From contig NZ_JBQKUP010000034.1 in assembly GCF_052156535.1 (NCBI RefSeq), positions 62,001 through 126,000 of the forward strand: a stretch of DNA of 64,000 bases, read 5' to 3'. Source of the DNA: Nitrospira_E sp052156535. GTDB lineage: Bacteria; Nitrospirota; Nitrospiria; Nitrospirales; UBA8639. The notes under the pieces are model-generated. The model made no database searches, was not told where the DNA came from, and saw only the letters and a program-made list of their open reading frames with translations. Position 1 is the first letter of the stretch, and each line of letters starts with the position of its first letter. A program made the position numbers and the translations under genes. Below, piece by piece: positions 16,024 through 23,897 of this stretch.

Positions 16024-16836
16024 ATGAAGGGTCTTGAATTCGGTATTGAACAATTCCGGGTTACCGAGGAGCCGTTCTATCAAGAAGTGAACGGGGAAAT
16101 CGATCTGTTCACCGTCGGTGCCAAAAACAAAATACCAGTGATGTTGAAAGGCCCTACTGGATGCGGGAAAACCCGGTTTGTCCAGCATATGGCTCATCGA
16201 CTCAATCGGCCGCTGATTACCGTTGCGTGTCATGAAGATCTGACCGCCTCCGATTTGATCGGACGCTACCTGTTGAAGGGGGAAGAAACCGTATGGGTGG
16301 ATGGCCCGCTCACCTTGGGAGTCAAGCATGGCGCCCTTGTCTATCTGGATGAAGTGGTCGAAGCCCGAAAAGATACCACTGTGCTGATCCATCCCTTGAG
16401 TGATGACCGACGGTTTTTACCCATCGAGAAAAAAGGGCAGATGATTCAGGCCGTGGATGATTTTTTGCTGGTGATCTCTTATAACCCCGGGTATCAAAGT
16501 GTCTTAAAAGAATTAAAGCAAAGCACCAAGCAGCGTTTCATGGCCATTGAGTTTGGTTATCCTCCCAAAGATATCGAGACCAGGATCGTGGAGCATGAAG
16601 CAAAGATTTCCAGGGACATGGCCATCCGGTTAGTCAAATTGGGTGAAAAGGTACGAAATCTCCGGAACCATGGCCTGGAAGAAGGTGTCAGTACCCGACT
16701 GTTGATTTACGCAGGGACCTTGATGCAACAAGGCGTGGCCCCCGACCGGGCCTGCGATGCCGCCATTACCCGCCCGATCACCGACGATACCGATATGCAA
16801 CGCAGCATTCAGGAACTCGTCAAGGCAATTTTTTAA
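16024..16836 (+). CDS. CbbQ/NirQ/NorQ-type AAA+ ATPase (MoxR class)
   Basis: A 270-residue AAA+ protein that matches CbbQ closely. It has Walker A GPTGCGKT, then RPLITVACHEDLTASDLIGR, the Walker B region LVYLDEVVEARKDTT, the sensor segment LVISYNPGYQSVLKELK, and STKQRFMAIEFGYP. CbbQ/NorQ act with a von Willebrand factor A protein (CbbO/NorD) to activate RuBisCO or to insert metals into NO reductase. No such partner and no target enzyme is nearby, so the client is unknown. ATG codons at 15985 and 16024 are both possible; the latter starts closer to the conserved part. Confidence 0.88.
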   Translation: MKGLEFGIEQFRVTEEPFYQEVNGEIDLFTVGAKNKIPVMLKGPTGCGKTRFVQHMAHRLNRPLITVACHEDLTASDLIGRYLLKGEETVWVDGPLTLGVKHGALVYLDEVVEARKDTTVLIHPLSDDRRFLPIEKKGQMIQAVDDFLLVISYNPGYQSVLKELKQSTKQRFMAIEFGYPPKDIETRIVEHEAKISRDMAIRLVKLGEKVRNLRNHGLEEGVSTRLLIYAGTLMQQGVAPDRACDAAITRPITDDTDMQRSIQELVKAIF

Positions 16837-17245
16837 ACCGAACTGCCCGACCCGCGACACTCCCCGACTGCGGACAGGCCGTGATGCTCAGAAAAAATAT
16901 GTAGACGGCGTGTTCCAGGTTCTGGAGGTTTAAAAAAGACTCTTCTCTAAGACCGCCCGATTGGATCTCTTTTTAACAAGAATCCAGGAACTTCCTACCA
17001 CCCTCCAAGCCATCCCCAACTAAATTCGCGAATACCCTGGGGTCCGCTATTTGTTGATTTGAGAATACATGTCCCTTCTATTTCCTGACCTGACTTGATT
17101 CGACAGGGTCCCCTAAGGTGCTACCGGGGTACGCGGGAAAATGGCCTTAACGCTCTTCATTCTGGGCTACGGTCAACCGATACGGTCAATGGATTACCGA
17201 CACCAATCATCCTCATGTAACCTCAACAAAACCAGAGATCACGGT
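16837..17245. other. Intergenic stretch without recognised features
   Basis: About 400 bases between the AAA+ gene and the pentapeptide gene. No family-like frame, no RNA gene and no terminator hairpin found by eye. Confidence 0.5.
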
Positions 17246-17584
17246 ATGAAGCCTAAAATGACCAACCACCCCATGTATATCCTGCTTCGAGACGGGAAAA
17301 TTTATGAATTCAATGCCCGGTTCAAGACCGGGGAGAAACCTGATCTGAGTAATTGCGATTTCCGGAATGTGGATCTGCGCGGCATTGAAGTGGCAGGGAT
17401 GGATTTCCGGGGAAGTTATTTCCGGCAGGCCGATCTTCGAGGAATAGATCTTTCCCAATGCAATTTGGAAGGGGCCAGCATTCACGGCACCAAGATATCC
17501 GGCACGCTTTTTCCCAAAGAACTCAGTGCTCAGGAAATTCTTCTTTCGAACCAGCAGGGCACGCGTATGCGCTACGGCGTATAA
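17246..17584 (+). CDS. Pentapeptide-repeat protein
   Basis: A 112-residue protein. After about 35 residues (MYILLRDGKIYEFNARF) it carries roughly ten A(D/N)LxX units: DLSNCDFRNVDLRGIEVAG, then MDFRGSYFRQADLRGIDLSQ and CNLEGASIHG. This builds a right-handed quadrilateral beta helix. Such short proteins have no known enzymatic activity. An upstream ATG at 17141 would add 35 residues with no resemblance to the family, so ATG 17246 (or 17258) is preferred. No operon partner is evident. Confidence 0.75.
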   Translation: MKPKMTNHPMYILLRDGKIYEFNARFKTGEKPDLSNCDFRNVDLRGIEVAGMDFRGSYFRQADLRGIDLSQCNLEGASIHGTKISGTLFPKELSAQEILLSNQQGTRMRYGV

Positions 17585-17756
17585 AAGCTCGTCCTTATTC
17601 AGATCCGCCTTTCACAAAGCATCATTTCTTCTTCGACAGCATCCCACAAACGAAAAAGGCCTTCAGGGCTCTCTTTCCTCGCGCAGGCTCATTCGTTGAC
17701 ACCTTTCGCTCCTCAACTTACACTGCTTTTTGCCAAGAATCGGGAAGGGAAGCCTC

Positions 17757-18635
17757 ATGAATCAACCCCAGAACATTATTGCTATCGTCTATGACTTCGA
17801 CCATACGTTGAGCCCGCATTACATGCAGGATCACACGATTCTGCGGCACGCCGAACTTGACCCATCCACATTTTGGAAAAGCTGCACCGCTCTGATCGAA
17901 GCCCGGGATTACGATCAGGAGTTGGCCTATATGAAACGGATGCTGGAAGAACCCTGCATACGGACGCTTTCCAATCAGGACCTCCGTGACATGGGCAATC
18001 AATTGTCCTTTTTCCCGGGTGTTCCCTCATTTTTTGAAGAACTCAATGGGATTTTAAAAAAACCCAAATACGAGGAAGTTCCCATCCGATTGGAACACTA
18101 TGTAGTCAGTTCCGGACTCAAGGCTATTTTGGAAGGAAGCGTGGTCGCCAGCCAGGTCCGCGCCATTTTCGGCTGTGAATTCGACGAGGAGGACGGACAC
18201 ATCAGTTTCCCCAAACGCACCATTAGCCACACACAGAAAACCCAATTCCTGTTTCGGGTCAACAAAGGATTGACGGATTTAAAAGAGGATGTGAACGACC
18301 ATATGCCCGAAGAAAGTCGCCGGGTGCCGTTTCGACAAATGATCTATGTAGGCGATGGACCGACAGACGTCCCCTGCTTTACCGTCATGAAGAAAAATGG
18401 CGGGTTCGCCTTGGCGGTCTATAATCCGGAAGATCAGACCCGTCGGTCATTTGAAAAATGTTATCAACTGACCTTCCACGCAGACCGGGTCCATTTCATG
18501 GCTCCCGCGGATTATCGGCCTGGTAGCCATCTCCGTCTCATTCTGGAAAAGCACATTGCCGAGGTTGCCGATAGAATTGTCGATAGTCGCCGTCAAGGGG
18601 TTGAAGGTTCCCGGGTGCCTGCTCCTCTGCCGTAA
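17757..18635 (+). CDS. HAD-superfamily hydrolase
   Basis: A 292-residue HAD phosphatase. Motif I is VYDFDHTLS with the nucleophile Asp and the +2 Asp at residues 13 and 15. Motif II is probably the VVSSGL Ser, a Lys occurs in the TISHTQKTQ region, and the acidic motif IV is YVGDGPTDVPCF. The cap sits between motifs I and II. Substrate unknown; the layout is close to phosphoserine-phosphatase-like enzymes. The ATG is preceded by GGGAAGGGAAG, which favours it over the upstream ATG at 17730. Confidence 0.82.
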   Translation: MNQPQNIIAIVYDFDHTLSPHYMQDHTILRHAELDPSTFWKSCTALIEARDYDQELAYMKRMLEEPCIRTLSNQDLRDMGNQLSFFPGVPSFFEELNGILKKPKYEEVPIRLEHYVVSSGLKAILEGSVVASQVRAIFGCEFDEEDGHISFPKRTISHTQKTQFLFRVNKGLTDLKEDVNDHMPEESRRVPFRQMIYVGDGPTDVPCFTVMKKNGGFALAVYNPEDQTRRSFEKCYQLTFHADRVHFMAPADYRPGSHLRLILEKHIAEVADRIVDSRRQGVEGSRVPAPLP

Positions 18636-18777
18636 TTGTTCTTCGGGCTTTCCCATTATTCTTTTTCTCCGGTCATTTTTCTTGCCTGATTGCGCAACAC
18701 TTGTGGGTCCAGTATTGTAAAATGATATAGATATAAATGAATTAGATGGAGAAGGCCTTCCCACCAGGAGGTGGACC

Positions 18778-19413
18778 ATGCACGTTATAGAAAGTTTTTT
18801 TATGAAATTGTTTCGTAAGTCTGTCGGCGGTTCCTACTTCTTTCGCACTGCGACGGCCCTTGTTTTTGTTGGCCTGTTCAGCAGCATCAGTTGGGCAGAC
18901 GACCCGTTTGGCAGCTCAACCCTGGCACCCAACAAAAACGACATGCTCAAAAACATGGCGTTTGACCAGGTCAACTGGAAACGCCCGCAGGGAGTCTTTA
19001 CGTGGATTACCATGGCCACGGGATACGACACACCTTGGGATTCCCTTGGACGGCCAGGATGGATGACTACGGGGGATGCGTATGTTGAGCCCGTTAACCC
19101 AGGCGTTTCAGAATTTCCCTTAGACACGCAGCAGTTTTACATCGTCTTCGAAGCACAACCCTTAGACGCCCCTGGCCAATTCGCAGCTGCATGGTTTCGA
19201 ATGAAGGATGGGCAAGTGACGTCGAATACCCCCGTCGGAAAAGACGTGATCGAACTGGAAATGAATCAGCGATCCGGATACTTTCTAATTTCAAAGCCGG
19301 AAGAAGGATGGAAACCGGGGAAATATCAGATCAAAATATTTTATGGTTCTCCAGGCCAGGCGCTGCATGCCGTCAACGTTATCGGCACCATGGAATTTAC
19401 GATCAAAGGGTAA
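18778..19413 (+). CDS. Secreted hypothetical protein
   Basis: A 211-residue protein with a clear signal peptide: basic start, hydrophobic TALVFVGLFSSISWA, cleavage likely after SWA before DDPFG. The mature part is about 170 residues and rich in beta-type segments (QQFYIVFEAQPLDAPGQFAA, YQIKIFYG) with no recognised domain. It is probably periplasmic. The start is backed by an excellent ribosome site (AGGAGGTGGACC-ATG). It stands alone on the plus strand. Confidence 0.75.
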   Translation: MHVIESFFMKLFRKSVGGSYFFRTATALVFVGLFSSISWADDPFGSSTLAPNKNDMLKNMAFDQVNWKRPQGVFTWITMATGYDTPWDSLGRPGWMTTGDAYVEPVNPGVSEFPLDTQQFYIVFEAQPLDAPGQFAAAWFRMKDGQVTSNTPVGKDVIELEMNQRSGYFLISKPEEGWKPGKYQIKIFYGSPGQALHAVNVIGTMEFTIKG

Positions 19414-19693
19414 ACTCTAGATCCTCAGAATGTTTCCACGTAATCCGTGGGTATTCATTTGATAGGAAATATCTCTTTCCTCCGTTTGTAACAGCCTCGT
19501 TTCCACACATACCCGCCCATGAAGATGGGGGATCTAGCCGAATCCTCCTGTAGGCCTGTCGGTTTCGCACTCCACAAATTTACAGAAGGGGAGTGTTGAA
19601 TAATAAGGATGTTCAAGGGCAAATTTGCGCCGGATTAGATTACTCATCAAAGGCTACGGGTCGGTTCAAGCCCGTCCAGTCCTGTCCTGAGGC

Positions 19694-19796
19694 CTCTCGA
19701 AGGAAAGGCCGCAGCCGTTTTTACGCGCGGAGCGTACGCGTAGTACGTGAGCACGGGAAAATGGCGAGAACGCCGCTGGCGGCTTTTTTCAACAGA
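19694..19796 (+). repeat. Dispersed short repeat, family 1, copy C
   Basis: Runs from AAAGGCCGCAGCCG through CGGAGCGTACGCG, GTGAGCACGGG and GGCGAGAACGCCGCTGGCGG to CTTTTTTCAACAG. It matches the copies at 31077 (same orientation) and 22766 (opposite). The right terminus is conserved and the left terminus has diverged. It lies between convergent genes, ending 10 bases from the stop of the radical SAM gene. Confidence 0.7.
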
Positions 19797-19806
19797 CCCA
19801 GAAGAA

Positions 19807-21438
19807 TCAACGGGAGGGATTGGGTGCGGGAGCAGGAGAAAGCGGTTGAGAATCGGATGGGCGACGGGAACGAAGAATTTCTTCCAGCGTGAGCAGGGCA
19901 TCACGCCCGGAATTGGTTTCAAATCCTTTCGATAGACTTGTATCCGCATAAGTGTGCCCCTGTTGCTGCGTGGCGCTCTGGCTCAAGCTGCCTGACCAGG
20001 GGCGGGGGTCCTGCGACCCATGCTTCCGACCCCAGGCCGCCAGACAAGCCTTGGCGATAATCTTATTAAGCGGCGCCGGATTGTACAACATTTTTTTGAT
20101 ATTCCAGGGCGTCAAACTGAGGGGGTTGTAGCCCTTCGATAAATACCCCTCCGACAATAATCGTTGCTCCAAATCCGTATTGGGCTGAATGCCTAAGAAA
20201 AACATCAAGGGAAACACCCGGTCTTCTCCCAATATCGAGGCCACTATTTTGTACGACTCGATACTTTGGAGGAGCGTCTCTTCTGTTTCGTCGGGGGAAT
20301 TCAAGGAATAATTGAGAATAACCCGCCCGTTGAATCCCGCTTCCTTTAGATACCGGCATCCGTCATACAAATGTTCAAGCTTGAAGCCCATATGCATGCT
20401 GTTCAAAACTTTTTGCGAGCCCGCCGTGATCGCGACCTCTAAATCTCCCACTCCGGATTGCACCATCAGCTTGGCCAACGTTGGATTAATCAGGGAGGTC
20501 CGGACGTATCCCGACCATTCAATATGCAATTGTTGAGAGATGATCCGTTCCAGGATTTCCGTACATTGGGGATACGCATCCTTGCCGGTGATGAACTGCG
20601 CGTCGGTAAACCAAAACCGTCTGGCTCCCCATTGATGGTAATACTGAGCAATGTCCTTCACCACATTTTCCGCCGGGCGATAGCGCACCCGTTTGCCTTC
20701 AATATACGGATAGAGACAAAAGGCGCAATCATACGGGCAACCGCGTTTGCTCTGCACGCCGATACATTCACCGATATACTCACCGTATTGTGGAAAGATT
20801 GACGTGAGGTAAGGAATATCCACGGAGAGCGCATCTAACAGGGCCGGCGTATTTTTGGTGCCCTTGGTGACCTTTCCCCGTTCTTTAATGATGAACCGTT
20901 CTTCACCCAGAGGCTCGCCGTTCAGGACTTTGAGAATGGCGTCCTCTCCTTCTCCCAGAATACCAATGATGCCTTCGGGCAATTTTTCAATAAGCTGATC
21001 CGCAAAGGCCGTGAATGCTCCGCCGCCGATCATCATTCCGATTGAGGGAAATTCTTTCTGAATCAGCCAGGGATACGAAAGGTTATTCCGGATATCCGTG
21101 TAATAACGGTACAGGTTCTGCAGGCCTTGGAAGGAGGCCACCACCCGCTTTAGCGGATTACTGGCGTAATAAAAATTAAACGCATGTTCGAGCGAGGCAT
21201 CGCCTTCATGCGGGGAAAAAATTTGGATATCCCGCCATGAGAAACACACCAATTCCGGCTGAAAAGCCTTGGTGACTTCCCGTAATTGTGCTTGACGCTG
21301 ATCCGGAGGAAATAAGGAGAGATCCAAAATCTGCTGACGCACATCCGGCCGGCGCCGGTGAATGAAGTCAGCCAGGTAGGTAATCCCGGTGGGATAGACC
21401 TTTTTACAGGGAAGAAAGACGTAGAGGACGGAGTTCAT
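19807..21438 (-). CDS. B12-binding-type radical SAM protein
   Basis: A 543-residue protein. The N-terminal 170 residues look like a cobalamin-binding-type Rossmann domain (LYVFLPCKKVYPTGITYLA, MMIGGGAFTAF, IIGILGEGEDAI) without an obvious DxHxxG motif. The radical SAM core follows, with C234, C238 and C241 (SKRGCPYDCAFCLYPYIEG) and the SAM-side GVGDLEVAITAGSQKVL. The last 70 residues are low-complexity and Ser/Pro-rich. Class B radical SAM methyltransferases and oxidative cyclases have this layout. It lies four bases downstream of ubiE and is probably co-translated, so modification of a quinone or related lipid is a reasonable guess, not shown. Nothing in the motifs fixes the substrate. Confidence 0.8.
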   Translation of the reverse strand: MNSVLYVFLPCKKVYPTGITYLADFIHRRRPDVRQQILDLSLFPPDQRQAQLREVTKAFQPELVCFSWRDIQIFSPHEGDASLEHAFNFYYASNPLKRVVASFQGLQNLYRYYTDIRNNLSYPWLIQKEFPSIGMMIGGGAFTAFADQLIEKLPEGIIGILGEGEDAILKVLNGEPLGEERFIIKERGKVTKGTKNTPALLDALSVDIPYLTSIFPQYGEYIGECIGVQSKRGCPYDCAFCLYPYIEGKRVRYRPAENVVKDIAQYYHQWGARRFWFTDAQFITGKDAYPQCTEILERIISQQLHIEWSGYVRTSLINPTLAKLMVQSGVGDLEVAITAGSQKVLNSMHMGFKLEHLYDGCRYLKEAGFNGRVILNYSLNSPDETEETLLQSIESYKIVASILGEDRVFPLMFFLGIQPNTDLEQRLLSEGYLSKGYNPLSLTPWNIKKMLYNPAPLNKIIAKACLAAWGRKHGSQDPRPWSGSLSQSATQQQGHTYADTSLSKGFETNSGRDALLTLEEILRSRRPSDSQPLSPAPAPNPSR

Positions 21439-21442
21439 CGAG

Positions 21443-22192
21443 CTATTTCACCGCCACATGAATGGCGACAATTCCACCGGTCAGATTGTGATAGTCCACG
21501 GATTGAAACCCAGCTTCCTTCAGTAATTGGGCGAGCCGGTTTTGGTCCGGGAAATTGCGTATTGACGCCGGTAAATATTCATACACCCCCGTACCATCGC
21601 GAGCCACCTTGGTGCCAATCCAGGGGAGCAGATGAAAGGAGTACCAGTCGTAAAGCTTGCGCAGGCCGGCTGAAACCGGACGGGAAAATTCCAAGCACAC
21701 AAAGCGACCCCCCGGTTGCAATACCCGGCAGATTTCCGAGAGAGCTTGGGGAAGATTGCCGACATTGCGAATACAAAATCCGGCCGTCACCGTATCAAAT
21801 GTGGCGGGCGGAAAGGTGAGATGCTCGGCATTCATCTGCAAACAGGTAATACGGTTGGCCAAGCTCTGGGAGCGGACTTTATCCTGGCCCACACGCAACA
21901 TGGCTAAATTCAAATCCGCTGCGATAATTTTGCTCGTAGAGCGGAGATGTTGATCCACTAAGATAGCTAGGTCGCAGGTTCCCGCACCCAAATCTAAAGC
22001 TCGTGTCCCAGGGGTGTCAGGAATGTAGGAAATCGCCTTGCGTTTCCAGGAATGGTGCAGACCAAAACTCAGGAGAGAATTATTCAGGTCATAAAATTTG
22101 GCAATGGCCGTGAACATTCGCTGGACGGCCTGCTCCCGAGCCGGACCGGTCCATGTGGACGCCGCTTTGCCGGGGATGTCGATTTTATTCAT
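21443..22192 (-). CDS. ubiE: UbiE/MenG quinone C-methyltransferase
   Basis: A 249-residue class I methyltransferase of the UbiE/MenG family. It has AVQRMFTAIAKFYDLNNSLL and HHSWKRKA near the N-terminus, motif I ALDLGAGTCDLAIL, then TAGFCIRNVGNLPQALSEICRVL and LEFSRP. The terminal YLPASIRNFPDQNRLAQLL is a family signature. It methylates demethylmenaquinone or polyprenyl-benzoquinol. I do not know which quinone this organism uses. ATG at 22192 is chosen over a GTG at 22204. It leads a two-gene unit with the radical SAM protein. Confidence 0.9.
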   Translation of the reverse strand: MNKIDIPGKAASTWTGPAREQAVQRMFTAIAKFYDLNNSLLSFGLHHSWKRKAISYIPDTPGTRALDLGAGTCDLAILVDQHLRSTSKIIAADLNLAMLRVGQDKVRSQSLANRITCLQMNAEHLTFPPATFDTVTAGFCIRNVGNLPQALSEICRVLQPGGRFVCLEFSRPVSAGLRKLYDWYSFHLLPWIGTKVARDGTGVYEYLPASIRNFPDQNRLAQLLKEAGFQSVDYHNLTGGIVAIHVAVK

Positions 22193-22316
22193 GACAGGAA
22201 CCACCCCAAGGACCTAGCACCCGATCTTAAGTTTTGTCAAGAATTAAACCCTTCAGAAAACTGGAGTGAACAATCAAAGCCTGCGAACACACTGCAGGGA
22301 AAAACCGGAGAGGGAA

Positions 22317-22736
22317 TTAAATAAACAGGGTGGTTTCCGCACCGGAGCAGGCAGAAATAATTGCAGGCAAGCCCATTACTTCATCGACCCCTTGGGTGAC
22401 CGCTTTGGCATCGACTCCCATATACTCAAGTCCCGCGCTACAGGCAATTAATTTGAACTGGCCGACCTGACGAGCTTCCTCAAACATGTCCGAAATGAGC
22501 GGAACTTTGCGTTCACGGATCAACCGGGCCACTTCGGGGGCCTGGGCGGCATATTCCGGAGGAAAATCCAATTCATTTAACCGGCCTTCCGCCAACTTTT
22601 TGATGGTCCAGAACAACAGCACCACCATCACGTCTTTCCCCATCGCGGAAGCCGTTAATCCCAGGGTGGCCACTTGATGGAGCTTATCGTAGGTCGCATT
22701 ATGCGCATAAATGACGAATCGTGGCTTACCCCCCAT
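22317..22736 (-). CDS. DsrE-family protein
   Basis: A 139-residue protein of the DsrE/YchN fold: RFVIYAHNATYDKLHQVATLG, an internal MVVLLFWTIKKLAEGRL strand-helix, and a C-terminal KLIACSAGLEYMGVDAKAV that carries the Cys at the family's active-site position. Related proteins relay sulfur or act in peroxide and thiol chemistry. A GTG at 22754 could add six residues. Just upstream lies repeat copy A. No clear operon. Confidence 0.8.
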   Translation of the reverse strand: MGGKPRFVIYAHNATYDKLHQVATLGLTASAMGKDVMVVLLFWTIKKLAEGRLNELDFPPEYAAQAPEVARLIRERKVPLISDMFEEARQVGQFKLIACSAGLEYMGVDAKAVTQGVDEVMGLPAIISACSGAETTLFI

Positions 22737-22765
22737 GGCGCGTCGTTTCTCCACTCATCACTGGA

Positions 22766-22882
22766 AGTGTTGAAAAATACCGCCAGCGGCGTTCTCGCCC
22801 CTTGGCCGTGCTCACATACTCCTCCGTACGCTCCGCTCGTCCAAGCAGCTGCGGCCTTGCCGGACGAGCCTTTTTGAACACT
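22766..22882 (+). repeat. Dispersed short repeat, family 1, copy A
   Basis: A 117-bp element flanked by inverted termini: AGTGTTGAAAAAT on the left and TTTTTGAACACT on the right. The interior is GC-rich (CGCCAGCGGCGTTCTCGCCC, GTACGCTCCGCTCGTCC, GGACGAGCC) and contains smaller inverted repeats (GGACGAGC/GCTCGTCC). No protein of its own. MITE- or REP-like. Inserted between the DsrE and PSP1 genes. Confidence 0.75.
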
Positions 22883-23035
22883 CCTTCATTGTCCTCAGGG
22901 AAATCTCTGTCACTCATTCGCCTATGAAAAGGCAGAAAATTAAAATAATCAACAGCCCTCACGGTGACCACCCCGGCTTGCGGATGTGGCTCAGCAGCCC
23001 CTAACTCACAACCAACGTTTGTGACTACCATAGTA

Positions 23036-23758
23036 TTACCGTCTTGTGGGACGAATTAAGGGCTGTGGTTTGCGTCGAGTGAGTGTCCAACCCTCTTCTT
23101 CGTATAACAAGCAGCATTTCATCCGACCACAGACCCCGATCCGATGGCTATCCATGCCATTCATGGGTGCGTCAGCCCGACCGCGAGGATAGACGGGCTT
23201 GAAATCGGTTAAAAAGCTGGAGCAACAGAGCACCAATCCGCAGGTATCGACGCCACTCAGTCGAGCGGCTTCCTCCCGGCTTGAAATCTGGCGCATCTCA
23301 ATCCGACATCCAAACCGCCGGGCCAGATCTTTGACCAGTTGGCGAAAATCAATCCGATCATCGGCCGTATAGGTGAAGGTGAGTGATCGCTGGGCAAATG
23401 AACCAAACACTTCCACTAACGTCATGCCGAGCCCCAATTCGGTAATCCGTTCCTGACAAAACTCCTCACCCTCCTGGGCCAAACGTAGCTGGCGCGCAAT
23501 CTGGCGCTCATCTTCTTCAGTGGCTTTTCGAATAATCTGCCGCATCACCCGCATCGGCGGGGTAAACGGGAGGAATTGAGGAGGGAGGTAGACTTTGCCA
23601 AAGGTATGGTCGTTGTCTAAATCCAACAAGACCCAATCACCGACCTTCACGGTATGATCATCGGTCCGGGTTTTTTTCACCTCTCCCAGATCCCGTACTT
23701 TGACACCGACCACCGCAACTTCTTCTATATATTCTCTTTGGTCTTCAGATTCCTGCAT
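23036..23758 (-). CDS. PSP1-domain (YaaT/RicT-like) protein
   Basis: A 240-residue protein with the PSP1 pattern. It has VGVKVRDLGEVKKTRT near the N-terminus, YTADDRIDFRQLVKDLARRFGCR and IEMRQIS in the middle, and the Cys pairs VDTCGLVLCCSSFL and GVCGRMKCCLLYEEE in the C-terminal half. In Bacillus, RicT (YaaT) joins RicA/RicF in a complex with [4Fe-4S] clusters that influences RNA maturation; the bacterial-wide role is less clear. The usual neighbours (holB, tmk, metG) are absent. The ATG at 23758 is preceded by GGGAGG at a rather long spacing; 23812 is an alternative. Confidence 0.85.
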   Translation of the reverse strand: MQESEDQREYIEEVAVVGVKVRDLGEVKKTRTDDHTVKVGDWVLLDLDNDHTFGKVYLPPQFLPFTPPMRVMRQIIRKATEEDERQIARQLRLAQEGEEFCQERITELGLGMTLVEVFGSFAQRSLTFTYTADDRIDFRQLVKDLARRFGCRIEMRQISSREEAARLSGVDTCGLVLCCSSFLTDFKPVYPRGRADAPMNGMDSHRIGVCGRMKCCLLYEEEGWTLTRRKPQPLIRPTRR

Positions 23759-23897
23759 TATGAATCGTTGCCTCCCTTTGCTACCAAGGAATACTGTAGG
23801 CGTGAGGGTCAATCATACCGGACTTACCGGAAGAGGCCAAGCAGGGATTCTGGTGGCTCAAACTTGAGTACACTAACCCGTTCCCGACTCACGCCGG

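Noticed and set aside
19660..19690. GGTTCAAG-type sequence resembling a tRNA T arm
   Set aside because: No acceptor, D or anticodon arms at the right spacing; it belongs to the sequence flanking a repeat.
19593..19949. Frames of about 60-100 codons on both strands near 19.7 kb
   Set aside because: They fall in repeat copy C and the 3' end of the radical SAM gene; translations recur in the other repeat copies and are not proteins.
22674..22927. Plus-strand frames across the repeat at 22.8 kb
   Set aside because: They translate the repeat itself; no start signal or family match.
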